A program made the translations under genes and the position numbers. Under the pieces are notes generated by a model. It was given only the letters and a program-made list of their open reading frames with translations. It ran no database searches and was not told where the DNA came from. A stretch of DNA of 64,000 nt from Azonexus sp. (GTDB taxonomy: Bacteria > Pseudomonadota > Gammaproteobacteria > Burkholderiales > Rhodocyclaceae). Below are positions 26,194 through 35,032 of the stretch, one piece after another. The stretch spans positions 62,001-126,000 of the forward strand of contig NZ_JAVBXX010000007.1 of NCBI RefSeq assembly GCF_030824335.1, in the 5' to 3' direction. Position 1 is the stretch's first letter. Every line of letters begins with the position of its first letter.

Positions 26194-28608
26194 TCAATGA
26201 GTAAGGATGGCTTTTTGATTCGTTTCGTCGGTTTTGGCAGGAAGTTCGCTGGCCGCTTCACTTGGCTCAGGAAGGGCTTGTGGTACGCGCTCCAGCGCCC
26301 GCTCAAGGACTTGATCGATCCATTTTACCGGCACAATTTCGATGCGGTTTTTGATGTTCTCTGACATTTCAGTCAGATCCTTGACATTCTCTTCAGGAAT
26401 CAGCGCTGTCTTCAGTCCACCGCGAACGGCAGCAAGCAGTTTTTCCTTAAGCCCGCCAATGGCAAGAACTTCCCCGCGCAAGGTGATCTCGCCCGTCATG
26501 CAAACATCACAACGCACGGGAATGCCTGTGTAGGACGATACCAGCGCTGTCGTCATGGCGATCCCTGCAGACGGACCATCTTTCGGTGTGGCGCCTTCCG
26601 GCACGTGAATGTGCAGGTCGGTTTTTTCGAAGACTTCATCCTTGATGCCCAGGCGCCGGGCACGAGCACGCACAACGGAGCGGGCGGCTTCGACCGATTC
26701 CTTCATGACGTCACCGAGCGAGCCGGTCCGCAGGATATTGCCTTTGCCCGGCATATTGGCGCATTCGATTGTCAGCAGTTCGCCGCCAACTTCGGTCCAT
26801 GCCAGTCCGGTGACTTGGCCTACCTGGTTTTCCTTTTCGGCCATACCGAAGGAGTAGCGGCGTACGCCGAGGAATTTATCCAGATTTCGCGCGTTTACCG
26901 TAATTTTGCTGTCACGCGCCTTGAGAACCAGCGTTTTGACAACCTTGCGGCAAATTTTGGAGATTTCACGTTCCAGGGCGCGTACCCCGGCTTCGCGCGT
27001 GTAGTAACGGACGATGTCGCGCAGTGCGCTTTCAGCAACGATCAATTCGGTTTTCTTGACACCGTTATTTTTCAACTGCTTGGGCAGTAGGTAACGCAGG
27101 GCGATATTGACTTTTTCGTCTTCCGTGTAGCCGGACAGTCGAATAACTTCCATGCGATCAAGCAGCGGGGCAGGGATGTTCAGAGTGTTTGCGGTCGCTA
27201 CGAACATTACATCCGACAAATCAAAATCGACTTCGACGTAATGATCCTGGAAAGTGTTGTTCTGTTCCGGGTCGAGTACTTCAAGCAGAGCTGACGATGG
27301 GTCGCCGCGGAAGTCCTGGCCAAGTTTGTCGACTTCATCAAGCAGGAACAGCGGGTTACGCACGCCGACCTTGGCCAGGCTTTGTAGAATCTTGCCTGGC
27401 ATGGAGCCGATATATGTTCTGCGGTGACCACGAATTTCTGCTTCGTCACGTACACCACCAAGTGCCATGCGCACGAACTTGCGATTGGTCGCCTTGGCGA
27501 TCGACTGGCCGAGTGAGGTCTTGCCGACACCCGGTGGGCCGACCAGGCACAAAATCGGAGCCTTGACCTTGTCTACGCGTTGTTGCACGGCAAGATATTC
27601 GACGATACGTTCTTTTACTTTTTCCAACCCGAAATGATCGGCATCGAGAATTTTTTCTGCGGCGCGCAAATCCTTCCCAATCCGCGTTTTCTTGCGCCAT
27701 GGCAGGCTGATCAGTGTTTCGATGAAGTTGCGTACCACGGTTGCTTCGGCTGACATGGGGGACATCAGGCGCAGCTTTTTCAATTCACCTTGTGCTTTTG
27801 CCAATCCTTCCTTGCTCATGCCAGCTGCCTGGATTTTTTTGTCCAGTTCTTCCAGGTCGGCACCTTCCTCGCCTTCGCCCAATTCTTTCTGGATCGCCTT
27901 GACTTGCTCGTTCAGGTAATACTCGCGCTGGCTCTTCTCCATTTGGCGCTTGACGCGACCACGGATGCGCTTTTCTACCTGAAGAATATCGATTTCGGCT
28001 TCCAGTTGGGAGAGTAGGCGTTCAATGCGCTCACGCACATTTTCCATCTCCAGAACTTCCTGTTTCTGCTCGATTTTCAGTGGTAGATGCGCGGCAATCG
28101 TGTCAGCGAGGCGGCCGGCATCTTCAATTCCTGTAATGGAGGAGAGGACTTCCGGCGGAATTTTCTTGTTGAGTTTGACAAACTGGTCGAACTGGGCGAC
28201 CACGGCACGGCGCATGGCCTCGATTTCGTGATCGTCAGTGCCAGCCTGTGCCAATGGCACAACCGTTGCCATGAATACGGATGCCTGAACTTCGATGGCT
28301 TCAATATTTGCCCGCTGCGTGCCTTCAACCAGCACCTTGACCGTTCCGTCGGGCAATTTGAGCATCTGGAGGATATTGGCCAAGCAACCAATGCGGTATA
28401 AATCTTCGGGTTCCGGGTCATCCTTTGCCGCTGATTTCTGGGCGACGAGCATGATGCTCTTGCCGGTTTCCATCGCCATTTCAAGTGCTTTGATGGATTT
28501 TGGGCGACCGACGAAGAGCGGAATCACCATATGCGGAAACACCACTACATCGCGCAATGGGAGCAACGGCAGTGCTTGGGTTTCCGGAAGTGTGTTGGGG
28601 TTCGACAT
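26194..28608 (-). CDS. lon: ATP-dependent protease Lon
   Basis: 804 aa LonA. The N-terminal substrate domain starts LPLLPLRDVVVFPHMVIPLFVGR. A coiled coil (about 195-280) follows, then the AAA+ module with Walker A GPPGVGKTS (about 357) and Walker B LFLLDEVDK. The C-terminal serine protease domain has the catalytic Ser in PKDGPSAGIAM and the dyad Lys in the GGLKEKLLAA region. It degrades misfolded and regulatory proteins in the cytoplasm. Part of the conserved tig-clpP-clpX-lon-hupB chain, all leftward. Confidence 0.97.
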   Translation of the reverse strand: MSNPNTLPETQALPLLPLRDVVVFPHMVIPLFVGRPKSIKALEMAMETGKSIMLVAQKSAAKDDPEPEDLYRIGCLANILQMLKLPDGTVKVLVEGTQRANIEAIEVQASVFMATVVPLAQAGTDDHEIEAMRRAVVAQFDQFVKLNKKIPPEVLSSITGIEDAGRLADTIAAHLPLKIEQKQEVLEMENVRERIERLLSQLEAEIDILQVEKRIRGRVKRQMEKSQREYYLNEQVKAIQKELGEGEEGADLEELDKKIQAAGMSKEGLAKAQGELKKLRLMSPMSAEATVVRNFIETLISLPWRKKTRIGKDLRAAEKILDADHFGLEKVKERIVEYLAVQQRVDKVKAPILCLVGPPGVGKTSLGQSIAKATNRKFVRMALGGVRDEAEIRGHRRTYIGSMPGKILQSLAKVGVRNPLFLLDEVDKLGQDFRGDPSSALLEVLDPEQNNTFQDHYVEVDFDLSDVMFVATANTLNIPAPLLDRMEVIRLSGYTEDEKVNIALRYLLPKQLKNNGVKKTELIVAESALRDIVRYYTREAGVRALEREISKICRKVVKTLVLKARDSKITVNARNLDKFLGVRRYSFGMAEKENQVGQVTGLAWTEVGGELLTIECANMPGKGNILRTGSLGDVMKESVEAARSVVRARARRLGIKDEVFEKTDLHIHVPEGATPKDGPSAGIAMTTALVSSYTGIPVRCDVCMTGEITLRGEVLAIGGLKEKLLAAVRGGLKTALIPEENVKDLTEMSENIKNRIEIVPVKWIDQVLERALERVPQALPEPSEAASELPAKTDETNQKAILTH

Positions 28609-28678
28609 CAGTGTGCCTTTGAAATAGGTATAAGCCCTCTAGGTGAGGGCGGGAAACCGGATTTCAAGAACCCCCGGC

Positions 28679-29941
28679 TCAGTTTGAGCCGGAGACCTTG
28701 GGCTGATCGGCGTAGATGAGGAGCGGCGGGGTTTCGCCAGTAATCATGTTTTCATCGATAACCACTTTTTCGACATTTTCCATGCCCGGAAGTTCGTACA
28801 TGATATCGAGCAGGGCGTGTTCCATGATTGAACGCAGGCCGCGGGCCCCCGTCTTGCGTTCGAGTGCCTTTTGGGCAATGGCAGCAAGGGCTGCCGGCCG
28901 GATTTCGAGTTCCACTTCTTCCATATTGAATAGCTTCTGGTACTGCTTGACCAGTGCATTCTTCGGCTCGGTCAGGATTTGGACGAGTGCATCGGCTTCC
29001 AGTTCCTGCAGCGTGGCAACGACCGGCAGGCGACCGATCAGTTCCGGAATCAGGCCGAACTTGATCAGATCTTCCGGTTCGACATCAAGCAATATTTTGC
29101 CGACTTCCTTGCCGTCGTCCTTGCTCTTGACTTCGGCACCAAAGCCGATACCGCCGCGTTCGGAGCGGTTGCGGATGACCTTTTCCAGGCCGGCAAACGC
29201 ACCGCCGCAGATGAAGAGGATGTTGGTAGTGTCAACCTGAACGAAATCCTGGTTTGGGTGCTTGCGCCCACCTTGCGGAGGAATCGATGCCGTGGTGCCT
29301 TCGATCAGCTTGAGTAGTGCTTGTTGCACACCTTCACCGGAAACGTCGCGGGTAATCGATGGATTGTCCGATTTGCGGGAAATCTTGTCGATTTCATCGA
29401 TATAGACGATACCGTGTTGCGCCTTCTCGATATCGTAGTCGCATTTCTGCAGCAGCTTCTGGATGATGTTTTCGACATCTTCGCCGACATAGCCGGCTTC
29501 GGTCAGCGTGGTGGCATCGGCCATCACGAACGGGACGTTGAGCATGCGGGCAAGCGTCTGGGCGAGCAGGGTTTTGCCCGAGCCGGTCGGGCCGATGAGC
29601 AGGATGTTGCTCTTCGACAGTTCGACCTCGCCAGTGTTCTTGGCGGTATGGCGCAGACGTTTGTAATGGTTGTATACCGCAACGGCGAGGATGCGTTTGG
29701 CAACTTCCTGGCCGATCACATACTGATCGAGAATGGAACTGATTTCACGCGGTGTCGGCAGGTCGGAGCGTCCTGCCTTGTCGGCTTCCTCGGGAAGTTC
29801 ATCGCGCACAATGTCGGTACAAAGCGCAATGCATTCGTCGCAGATGAACACCGATGGGCCGGCAATCAGTTTTTTGACTTCGTGCTGGCTCTTGCCGCAA
29901 AAGGAGCAATACAGCAGTTTTTCCTGGCTGTCCTTCGACAT
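28679..29941 (-). CDS. clpX: ATP-dependent Clp protease ATP-binding subunit ClpX
   Basis: 420 aa. The N-terminal C4 zinc-binding domain is CSFCGKS to CDECIALC. The AAA+ domain has Walker [10 protein letters not shown] (about 120) and Walker [11 protein letters not shown]. An IGF-type ClpP-docking region is expected near [10 protein letters not shown], and a pore loop near GYVGED. It unfolds tagged proteins and feeds them to ClpP, encoded just upstream. The gap to clpP is 14 bp, so they form an operon. Confidence 0.97.
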   Translation of the reverse strand: MSKDSQEKLLYCSFCGKSQHEVKKLIAGPSVFICDECIALCTDIVRDELPEEADKAGRSDLPTPREISSILDQYVIGQEVAKRILAVAVYNHYKRLRHTAKNTGEVELSKSNILLIGPTGSGKTLLAQTLARMLNVPFVMADATTLTEAGYVGEDVENIIQKLLQKCDYDIEKAQHGIVYIDEIDKISRKSDNPSITRDVSGEGVQQALLKLIEGTTASIPPQGGRKHPNQDFVQVDTTNILFICGGAFAGLEKVIRNRSERGGIGFGAEVKSKDDGKEVGKILLDVEPEDLIKFGLIPELIGRLPVVATLQELEADALVQILTEPKNALVKQYQKLFNMEEVELEIRPAALAAIAQKALERKTGARGLRSIMEHALLDIMYELPGMENVEKVVIDENMITGETPPLLIYADQPKVSGSN

Positions 29942-29955
29942 CGCTTACTCCTCGA

Positions 29956-30585
29956 TCAAGCCGCGTCGCGGCGGGTCAGAACCTTGTCAATCAAACCGTA
30001 CTCCATGGCTTCGGTAGACGACAGGAAATTGTCACGGTCCGTATCCTTTTCGATACGTTCCAGTGGCTGGCCGGTGTGTTCGGCCATGATGCGATTCAGC
30101 TTGTCCTTGATGGAGAGGATTTCCTTGGCGTGGATCGCAAAATCCGATGCCTGTCCCTGGAAACCGCCCAGCGGCTGGTGAATCATGACGCGGGAGTTGG
30201 GCAGGGCGAAGCGCTTGCCCTTGGTGCCGGCCGTCAGCAGGAAGGCGCCCATCGAGGCAGCCTGACCGATGCACAGTGTCGACACGTCCGGCTTGATGAA
30301 CTGCATGGTGTCGTAGATCGACATGCCGGCAGTGACCGAGCCACCCGGTGAGTTGATGTAGAAATAGATGTCCTTGTCCGGATTTTCCGCTTCAAGGAAC
30401 AAAAGTTGGGCGACAACCAGATTGGCGCTGACGTCATTAACCGGGCCGACAAGAAAAATCACCCGCTCTTTCAACAGGCGAGAATAGATGTCATAGGCGC
30501 GTTCGCCACGTCCGCTCTGTTCTACCACCATCGGGACAAGGCCCAAAGCCTGTGGATCCCAGTTGCTTGCGTTATCGATAAACAT
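29956..30585 (-). CDS. clpP: ATP-dependent Clp protease proteolytic subunit ClpP
   Basis: 209 aa serine protease. The catalytic Ser is in [11 protein letters not shown] (about 111), the His in [11 protein letters not shown] (about 136), and the Asp is in the following [10 protein letters not shown] region. The N-terminal [22 protein letters not shown] is typical and would be processed. It forms the tetradecameric chamber that works with ClpX. Confidence 0.97.
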   Translation of the reverse strand: MFIDNASNWDPQALGLVPMVVEQSGRGERAYDIYSRLLKERVIFLVGPVNDVSANLVVAQLLFLEAENPDKDIYFYINSPGGSVTAGMSIYDTMQFIKPDVSTLCIGQAASMGAFLLTAGTKGKRFALPNSRVMIHQPLGGFQGQASDFAIHAKEILSIKDKLNRIMAEHTGQPLERIEKDTDRDNFLSSTEAMEYGLIDKVLTRRDAA

Positions 30586-30641
30586 GTCGGCCCTTTGTTG
30601 TTGCGTTTCAGACGGTTGTCGTTTTTGTGACGAAATTCAGC

Positions 30642-31946
30642 TTATTGCTGCTGGTTCATCAATTCATCAAAAACGGCAGCCTTGTCAGTCACCTTGGCCT
30701 TGCCAAGTACCCATTCGACCACGTTGCTCTCGATTGCAACACCTTCCACATCGCTCAGGCGCTGCGGTTGGGCGTAGTACCAGCGGATGACTTCTTCCGG
30801 CTGTTCATAGCTGGCAGCCATGTCTTCAACCATTTTGCGAACCTGTTCCGGTGTTGCCTGGAGCTTCTCGGTCTTGACCACTTCAGCAAGGATCAGGCCA
30901 AGGGTAACCCGGCGCTTGGCCTGGTCGGCAAACCACTCCGGCTGGATCGGCATGTCCTTGACCTTCATGCCGCGCTGTTCCATATCCTGGCGGGCAGATT
31001 GCATTAGACGCTGGATTTCCATGTCGACCAGTGCGTTCGGTACGGAAATCGGATTGGCCTTGAGCAGGGCTTCCATGACCTGATCCTTGACCTTGCCTTC
31101 AATGCGACGCTTCACTTCACGCTTCAGGTTGGCTTCGATCTCGGCGCGCATCTTTTCGACATCGCCATCGGTAACGCCCATCATCTTGGCGAAATCGGCG
31201 TCGATTTCCGGCAGGCGCGGCGCCTGAACCTGCTTGACGGTGATTTCGAACTGCACGGTCTGGCCAGCCAGATCCTTGGCGTGATAATCCTCCGGGAAAG
31301 CCAGATCAAACGTCTTGCTTTCGCCAACGGAACAGCCTTCAACTGCCTTCTCGAAATCCGGCAGCATCATGCCCTGGCCGAGCACGAACGGGTAATCGCT
31401 GGCCTGACCGCCCTGGAAGGCAACGCCATCTTTCTTGCCCAGGAAATCGATGACCACGCGGTCATCCTTCTGGGCGCCACGCTCGGCGTTGTCGTAGCGA
31501 ACACGCTGCTTGCGCAGGATGTCGAGGGTCTTTTCGATTTCAGCAGCACCGACTTCGAGGACCGGACGTTCGATTTCTGCGGTCGACACGTCGCCCGGCA
31601 CGAATTCCGGATAAACCTCGAAGACAAAAGAAAACGTCATGTCGGTCGTGCTTTCCGTCGTCTTCGGTTCGACGCGCGGATAACCGGCAACGTGCAGTTT
31701 CTGAGCGTTCACAGCATCGGCAAAAACACAATCCAGTTGTTCGGCCAGTACTTCATGACGTGCCTGGTCGCCATGCTGTTGCTTGATGATGGAGAACGGC
31801 ACCTTGCCCGGACGGAAACCCGGCATCTTGATATTGCGGCCCATGCGCTTCAGGCGCTGGTCCATTTCCTTCTCGATGTCGGCAATGGCGACAGAGAGAT
31901 CAATGCGACGTTCGAGTTCGTTGGCTTGTGCGGTAGTTGCTTCCAT
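30642..31946 (-). CDS. tig: Trigger factor (ribosome-associated chaperone)
   Basis: 434 aa. The N-terminal ribosome-binding signature is GFRPGKVPFSIIKQQHG (about residues 45-60). An FKBP-type PPIase domain sits in the middle (AERGAQKDDRVVIDFLGKKDG), then the helical C-terminal cradle. It binds nascent chains at the ribosome exit. The start at 31946 (MEATTAQANELERR) is the family start; the open frame extends 42 codons further without homology. First gene of the tig-clpP-clpX-lon series. Confidence 0.95.
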   Translation of the reverse strand: MEATTAQANELERRIDLSVAIADIEKEMDQRLKRMGRNIKMPGFRPGKVPFSIIKQQHGDQARHEVLAEQLDCVFADAVNAQKLHVAGYPRVEPKTTESTTDMTFSFVFEVYPEFVPGDVSTAEIERPVLEVGAAEIEKTLDILRKQRVRYDNAERGAQKDDRVVIDFLGKKDGVAFQGGQASDYPFVLGQGMMLPDFEKAVEGCSVGESKTFDLAFPEDYHAKDLAGQTVQFEITVKQVQAPRLPEIDADFAKMMGVTDGDVEKMRAEIEANLKREVKRRIEGKVKDQVMEALLKANPISVPNALVDMEIQRLMQSARQDMEQRGMKVKDMPIQPEWFADQAKRRVTLGLILAEVVKTEKLQATPEQVRKMVEDMAASYEQPEEVIRWYYAQPQRLSDVEGVAIESNVVEWVLGKAKVTDKAAVFDELMNQQQ

Positions 31947-32065
31947 GAGAGTTCCTTGTGACTTAAGGCGCCGAAAAATAAAGCCGATAATAATATCACG
32001 GTCGGGCTGTTGCGGATTGGCGCTGTGGTCTGGAAAGGATTCTGTGAAGAAAGTTGAAAAGTCTG

Positions 32066-32095
32066 TAGACAAGTTGTTCTGGAACGAATTACAAT
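32066..32095 (+). promoter_or_regulatory. Probable promoter of tRNA-His
   Basis: TAGACA (32066-32071), 18-bp spacer, TACAAT (32090-32095), 16 bp before the tRNA. The -10 is good and the -35 moderate. Confidence 0.5.
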
Positions 32096-32111
32096 GCGCG
32101 CCTTCTTCAGC

Positions 32112-32188
32112 GGCGGCTGTAGCTCAGTTGGTAGAGTCCCGGATTGTGATTCCGGTTGTCGTGGGTTCGAGCCCCATCAGTCGCCCCA
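32112..32188 (+). tRNA. tRNA-His (anticodon GTG)
   Basis: 77 nt including the extra 5' G (G-1) opposite C73 that is diagnostic of tRNA-His, and an encoded CCA. Acceptor GCGGCTG/CAGTCGC with one G-U pair, anticodon stem CCGGA/TCCGG around TTGTGAT (anticodon GTG), T loop GTTCGAGCC. Confidence 0.96.
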
Positions 32189-32195
32189 GAATTTT

Positions 32196-32230
32196 AAACC
32201 CCGCCAGTCTTCCGACTTGCGGGGTTTTTC
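32196..32230 (+). terminator. Intrinsic terminator of tRNA-His
   Basis: AAACCCCGC (32196-32204) and GCGGGGTTT (32219-32227) form a perfect 9-bp stem with a 14-base loop, with further T residues after it. Confidence 0.85.
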
Positions 32231-32356
32231 ATTTCAGAAGTTCATTTCAGCTATTAGTGGTTTGCTTGGACGTTCTTGGAATCAAGTTTTTTCCTGCGCT
32301 GCCGTAATCGGGATATCCACTGAATGAACGGTGGTGTGACCCGAAGAGGTGTTTCA

Positions 32357-32539
32357 ATGGATGTCAGTGCAATTGCGTCAATGGCAACGCAGATCAAACA
32401 AGGTGAAACGGCACAAGCCGTTCAATTCGCCGTTCTGAAGAAGGCCATGGAAGTCGAGGAGCAGTCGGCAATGCAGTTGCTGCAAACGCTTCCAAGCAAT
32501 CCTTCACATCTCGGGAATGGCGTAGATACCGTTGCGTGA
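32357..32539 (+). CDS. YjfB-family small protein (putative motility-associated)
   Basis: 60 aa from the ATG at 32357 (GAGGTG Shine-Dalgarno 8 bp upstream). The sequence MDVSAIASMATQIKQGETA, then VLKKAMEVEEQSAMQLLQTLP, fits the YjfB family, annotated as putative motility protein on genomic association. No signal peptide or membrane segment. Function not established. Confidence 0.75.
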   Translation: MDVSAIASMATQIKQGETAQAVQFAVLKKAMEVEEQSAMQLLQTLPSNPSHLGNGVDTVA

Positions 32540-32570
32540 TGGTTTTCCTGTTCGCGCGGAGTTTTGATCA

Positions 32571-34037
32571 ATGAGTTTGTCTGCCGATGTTTTCGCCGAA
32601 CTGGAGCCGAAGCCGGTCTGGTCGGAGTTTGCCCAGTTGTGTTCAACCCCTCGGGCTTCCAAAAACGAAGCCCGGATCAGCGGACAGATCGTCGCTTGGG
32701 CGCAGGAAAAGGGTCTGAATATTGCGGTCGACCGCGTTGGCAACCTGATTTTGCGCAAGCCGGCATCGCCGGGTCGGGAAAAATCGCCGGGCTTGGTCAT
32801 GCAGGCGCATCTGGACATGGTGTGCCAGAAAAATTCTGATAGTACGCACGATTTTTCCAGCGATCCCATCGTGCCCGTATTGCGCGATGGCTGGTTGCTG
32901 GCCGAGGGGACGACGCTGGGGGCCGACAACGGCATTGGCGTGGCTTTGATCATGGCTGCGTTAGCCGATAAAAGCTTGGTACATGGTCCACTCGAAGCCT
33001 TGCTCACCGTCGATGAAGAAGCGGGAATGGGTGGGGCTAGGGGCTTGGCTGGAGGCTTGCTGAATGCCAGTCTGATGCTCAATCTCGATACCGAAGCGTG
33101 GGGCGAGTTCTATCTCGGTTGCGCCGGTGGGTTGGATGTCGATGTTCAACGTCCGGCCAGCACCGAACCCCTACCGGCAGGCTGGACGGTACGCCGGGTC
33201 GAACTGCTTGGTTTGCGTGGCGGGCATTCCGGTGTCGATATTCACGAAGAGCGCGGCAATGCGATCAAGTTGCTTGTCGCTTTGCTCAATGAACTGGTGG
33301 CTGTGCAGCCGTTTCGTCTGGTCGAACTGCGCGGTGGAACGGCACGCAATGCCTTGCCGCGCGAAGCTTTTGCCAGTATTGCCTTGCCCGACGCGACGGG
33401 GTTGGAAGAATGGTTGGCAGGGCAGCAGATTGTTCTGCGCGAAATCTTGCGCGGCATCGACGATGGCGTCACGCTGCAAGCTGGCTGCAGTGCGGCGGTA
33501 GAGATGTTGTCGGAAAACGAGCATTCGATCTGGCTGGCATCGCTGCATGCCGCACCGCACGGCGTGCGCCGGATGAGCCGCTCGGTGCCTGGTGTGGTCG
33601 AAACTTCGAATAATCTTGGTATGGTCGATATTTCTCCGGCCGGCAGTTGCTGCAATTTCATGGTCCGTTCGCTGGTCGACCGCGCTGCGACGGCCTTGGC
33701 CGATGAGATCGTCAGTCTGTTTGCGCTATCCGGGACGGTGGCGGAAAAAACCGGACAGTATCCGGGTTGGGCACCGAATCCCGATTCGGCGCTACTGAAA
33801 ACTTGCCAGGCGGTTTATCGGCGCGATTTCGGCGGCGAGTCGAAGGTGCAGGTGATCCATGCTGGACTCGAGTGCGGCATCATCGGGGCTAAATATCCGG
33901 AGCTGGATATTGTCTCGTTCGGGCCAACCATACATGGCGCGCATGCCCCCGGTGAACGGGTCGAGGTGGCCTCGGTGGAACGTTGCTGGCGATTACTGAA
34001 GGCGATTCTTGCTGAGGTTTCCAACCCCGCATCCTGA
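32571..34037 (+). CDS. pepD: Aminoacyl-histidine dipeptidase (cytosol non-specific dipeptidase PepD)
   Basis: 488 aa M20-family metallopeptidase. The metal and catalytic pattern is visible: His and Asp in MQAHLDMV (about 82), the bridging Asp in LGADNGIGVAL (about 118) and the catalytic Glu pair in VDEEAGMGGARG (about 148). A dimerisation domain follows, then HAGLECGIIGAKYP with the C-terminal ligands. It hydrolyses dipeptides, including Xaa-His. Single gene with its own ATG at 32571. Confidence 0.94.
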   Translation: MSLSADVFAELEPKPVWSEFAQLCSTPRASKNEARISGQIVAWAQEKGLNIAVDRVGNLILRKPASPGREKSPGLVMQAHLDMVCQKNSDSTHDFSSDPIVPVLRDGWLLAEGTTLGADNGIGVALIMAALADKSLVHGPLEALLTVDEEAGMGGARGLAGGLLNASLMLNLDTEAWGEFYLGCAGGLDVDVQRPASTEPLPAGWTVRRVELLGLRGGHSGVDIHEERGNAIKLLVALLNELVAVQPFRLVELRGGTARNALPREAFASIALPDATGLEEWLAGQQIVLREILRGIDDGVTLQAGCSAAVEMLSENEHSIWLASLHAAPHGVRRMSRSVPGVVETSNNLGMVDISPAGSCCNFMVRSLVDRAATALADEIVSLFALSGTVAEKTGQYPGWAPNPDSALLKTCQAVYRRDFGGESKVQVIHAGLECGIIGAKYPELDIVSFGPTIHGAHAPGERVEVASVERCWRLLKAILAEVSNPAS

Positions 34038-34060
34038 GGTCGTCATGGGGGGCTGGCTGT

Positions 34061-34828
34061 TCAGCGAAGCACATTGGTTTTCTTGACTAGTTCGATCAGA
34101 GAAGAAACCTCGAATTTTTGAAATATCGCGCTGCGGTGGGTTTTTACGGTGTTGACCGAAATGGACAGTTCTGAGGCGATTTCGGAGTTTTTCCTGCCAG
34201 CGATAACCAGCCAGAATATCTTGCGTTGAGCGGCAGTAAGGGATTCGAAGCGGCCGCGCATTTCCAGTTTGTCGCGCTGCGCAACTTGTTGTCCGGATAG
34301 AGAGGCTGTGGTCGGCCGGTTGGGGAAGACGTGCTGGTCCAGCATGGCAACGAGTTCCGCATCAAAGTCGATTTCCGGGGCTGCGGATTTCCCCAGGCGC
34401 ACCAATCGATTGTCGAACAGCATGGCATGATCGCCCAGCCAGTCCCCCAAAAGCTGCCACAAGGTCACGCTGGCTGTTCGGGGATCTTTGCTGTGAACCT
34501 CTGCAGCGAGCCGTTTCAATTGCCTGGCGATTCCCTCATGGGCGGCCTTGTGACCCTTGATGTGCGACTGGCATATCGGCGTGTCCGGCAACAACTCCAT
34601 CATTCTTTCCTCGTAGGTTGCATGCCCGATCAGAAAGGCAGCCAACTGCTTGGTCATGCCTTCAAGAGTATTCCGGCAATCCTGCTGGATTGAATGTGCA
34701 CATCCGGCGCAATCGGCAACTGCGTGCTGCAGCGAGACGGGACAGGGTTGCCGCAACTGCTCGACCATGCTCTCCAGAATGGCATGCTGTTGATCTATTT
34801 CTGCATTTCCGGTGTGCTGGATACCCAT
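34061..34828 (-). CDS. Hemerythrin-domain LuxR-type transcriptional regulator
   Basis: 255 aa. Residues 1-140 carry a hemerythrin di-iron pattern: His15 (IDQQHAIL), His69 and Glu73 (GHATYEERMM), His89 and His93 (SHIKGHKAAHE), and His134 with Asp139 (GDHAMLFDN). Between helices 1 and 2 is an unusual Cys-rich insert with Cys29, 40, 43 and 51 (DCAGCAHSIQQDC). The C-terminus (about 195-255) is a LuxR/NarL helix-turn-helix (LTAAQRKIFWLVIAGRKNSE, SISVNTVKTHR). It probably senses oxygen, NO or redox state and regulates transcription (inference). It is divergent from the HD-GYP gene across a perfect palindrome. Confidence 0.87.
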   Translation of the reverse strand: MGIQHTGNAEIDQQHAILESMVEQLRQPCPVSLQHAVADCAGCAHSIQQDCRNTLEGMTKQLAAFLIGHATYEERMMELLPDTPICQSHIKGHKAAHEGIARQLKRLAAEVHSKDPRTASVTLWQLLGDWLGDHAMLFDNRLVRLGKSAAPEIDFDAELVAMLDQHVFPNRPTTASLSGQQVAQRDKLEMRGRFESLTAAQRKIFWLVIAGRKNSEIASELSISVNTVKTHRSAIFQKFEVSSLIELVKKTNVLR

Positions 34829-34887
34829 CGATGAAGTCTGATTTCAAATTAACTATATGAATTATAAGGCTCCAGCATGATGGAGAT

Positions 34888-34905
34888 ATCACCCCTTGGG
34901 GTGAT
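34888..34905. promoter_or_regulatory. Palindromic operator candidate
   Basis: ATCACCCCTTGGGGTGAT, an 8-2-8 perfect inverted repeat 60 bp upstream of the hemerythrin-LuxR start and 128 bp upstream of the HD-GYP start. Its core ACCCCTTGGGGT is identical, in the same orientation, to 3104-3115 near narX/nap. Likely an operator for a LuxR/NarL-family regulator, possibly the product of the adjacent gene. Confidence 0.6.
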
Positions 34906-35032
34906 GACTTCGAAATTCCGCATCGATAAAGTGAAGGTCTGGCGCAAGTGGTGATGAGGAAGATGTTCGCAGTGCCTGTTGCCAGGGACTTGTTCCTGTT
35001 TCGTTTGTCATCCTGCCAGGATAGAGAGTCTC

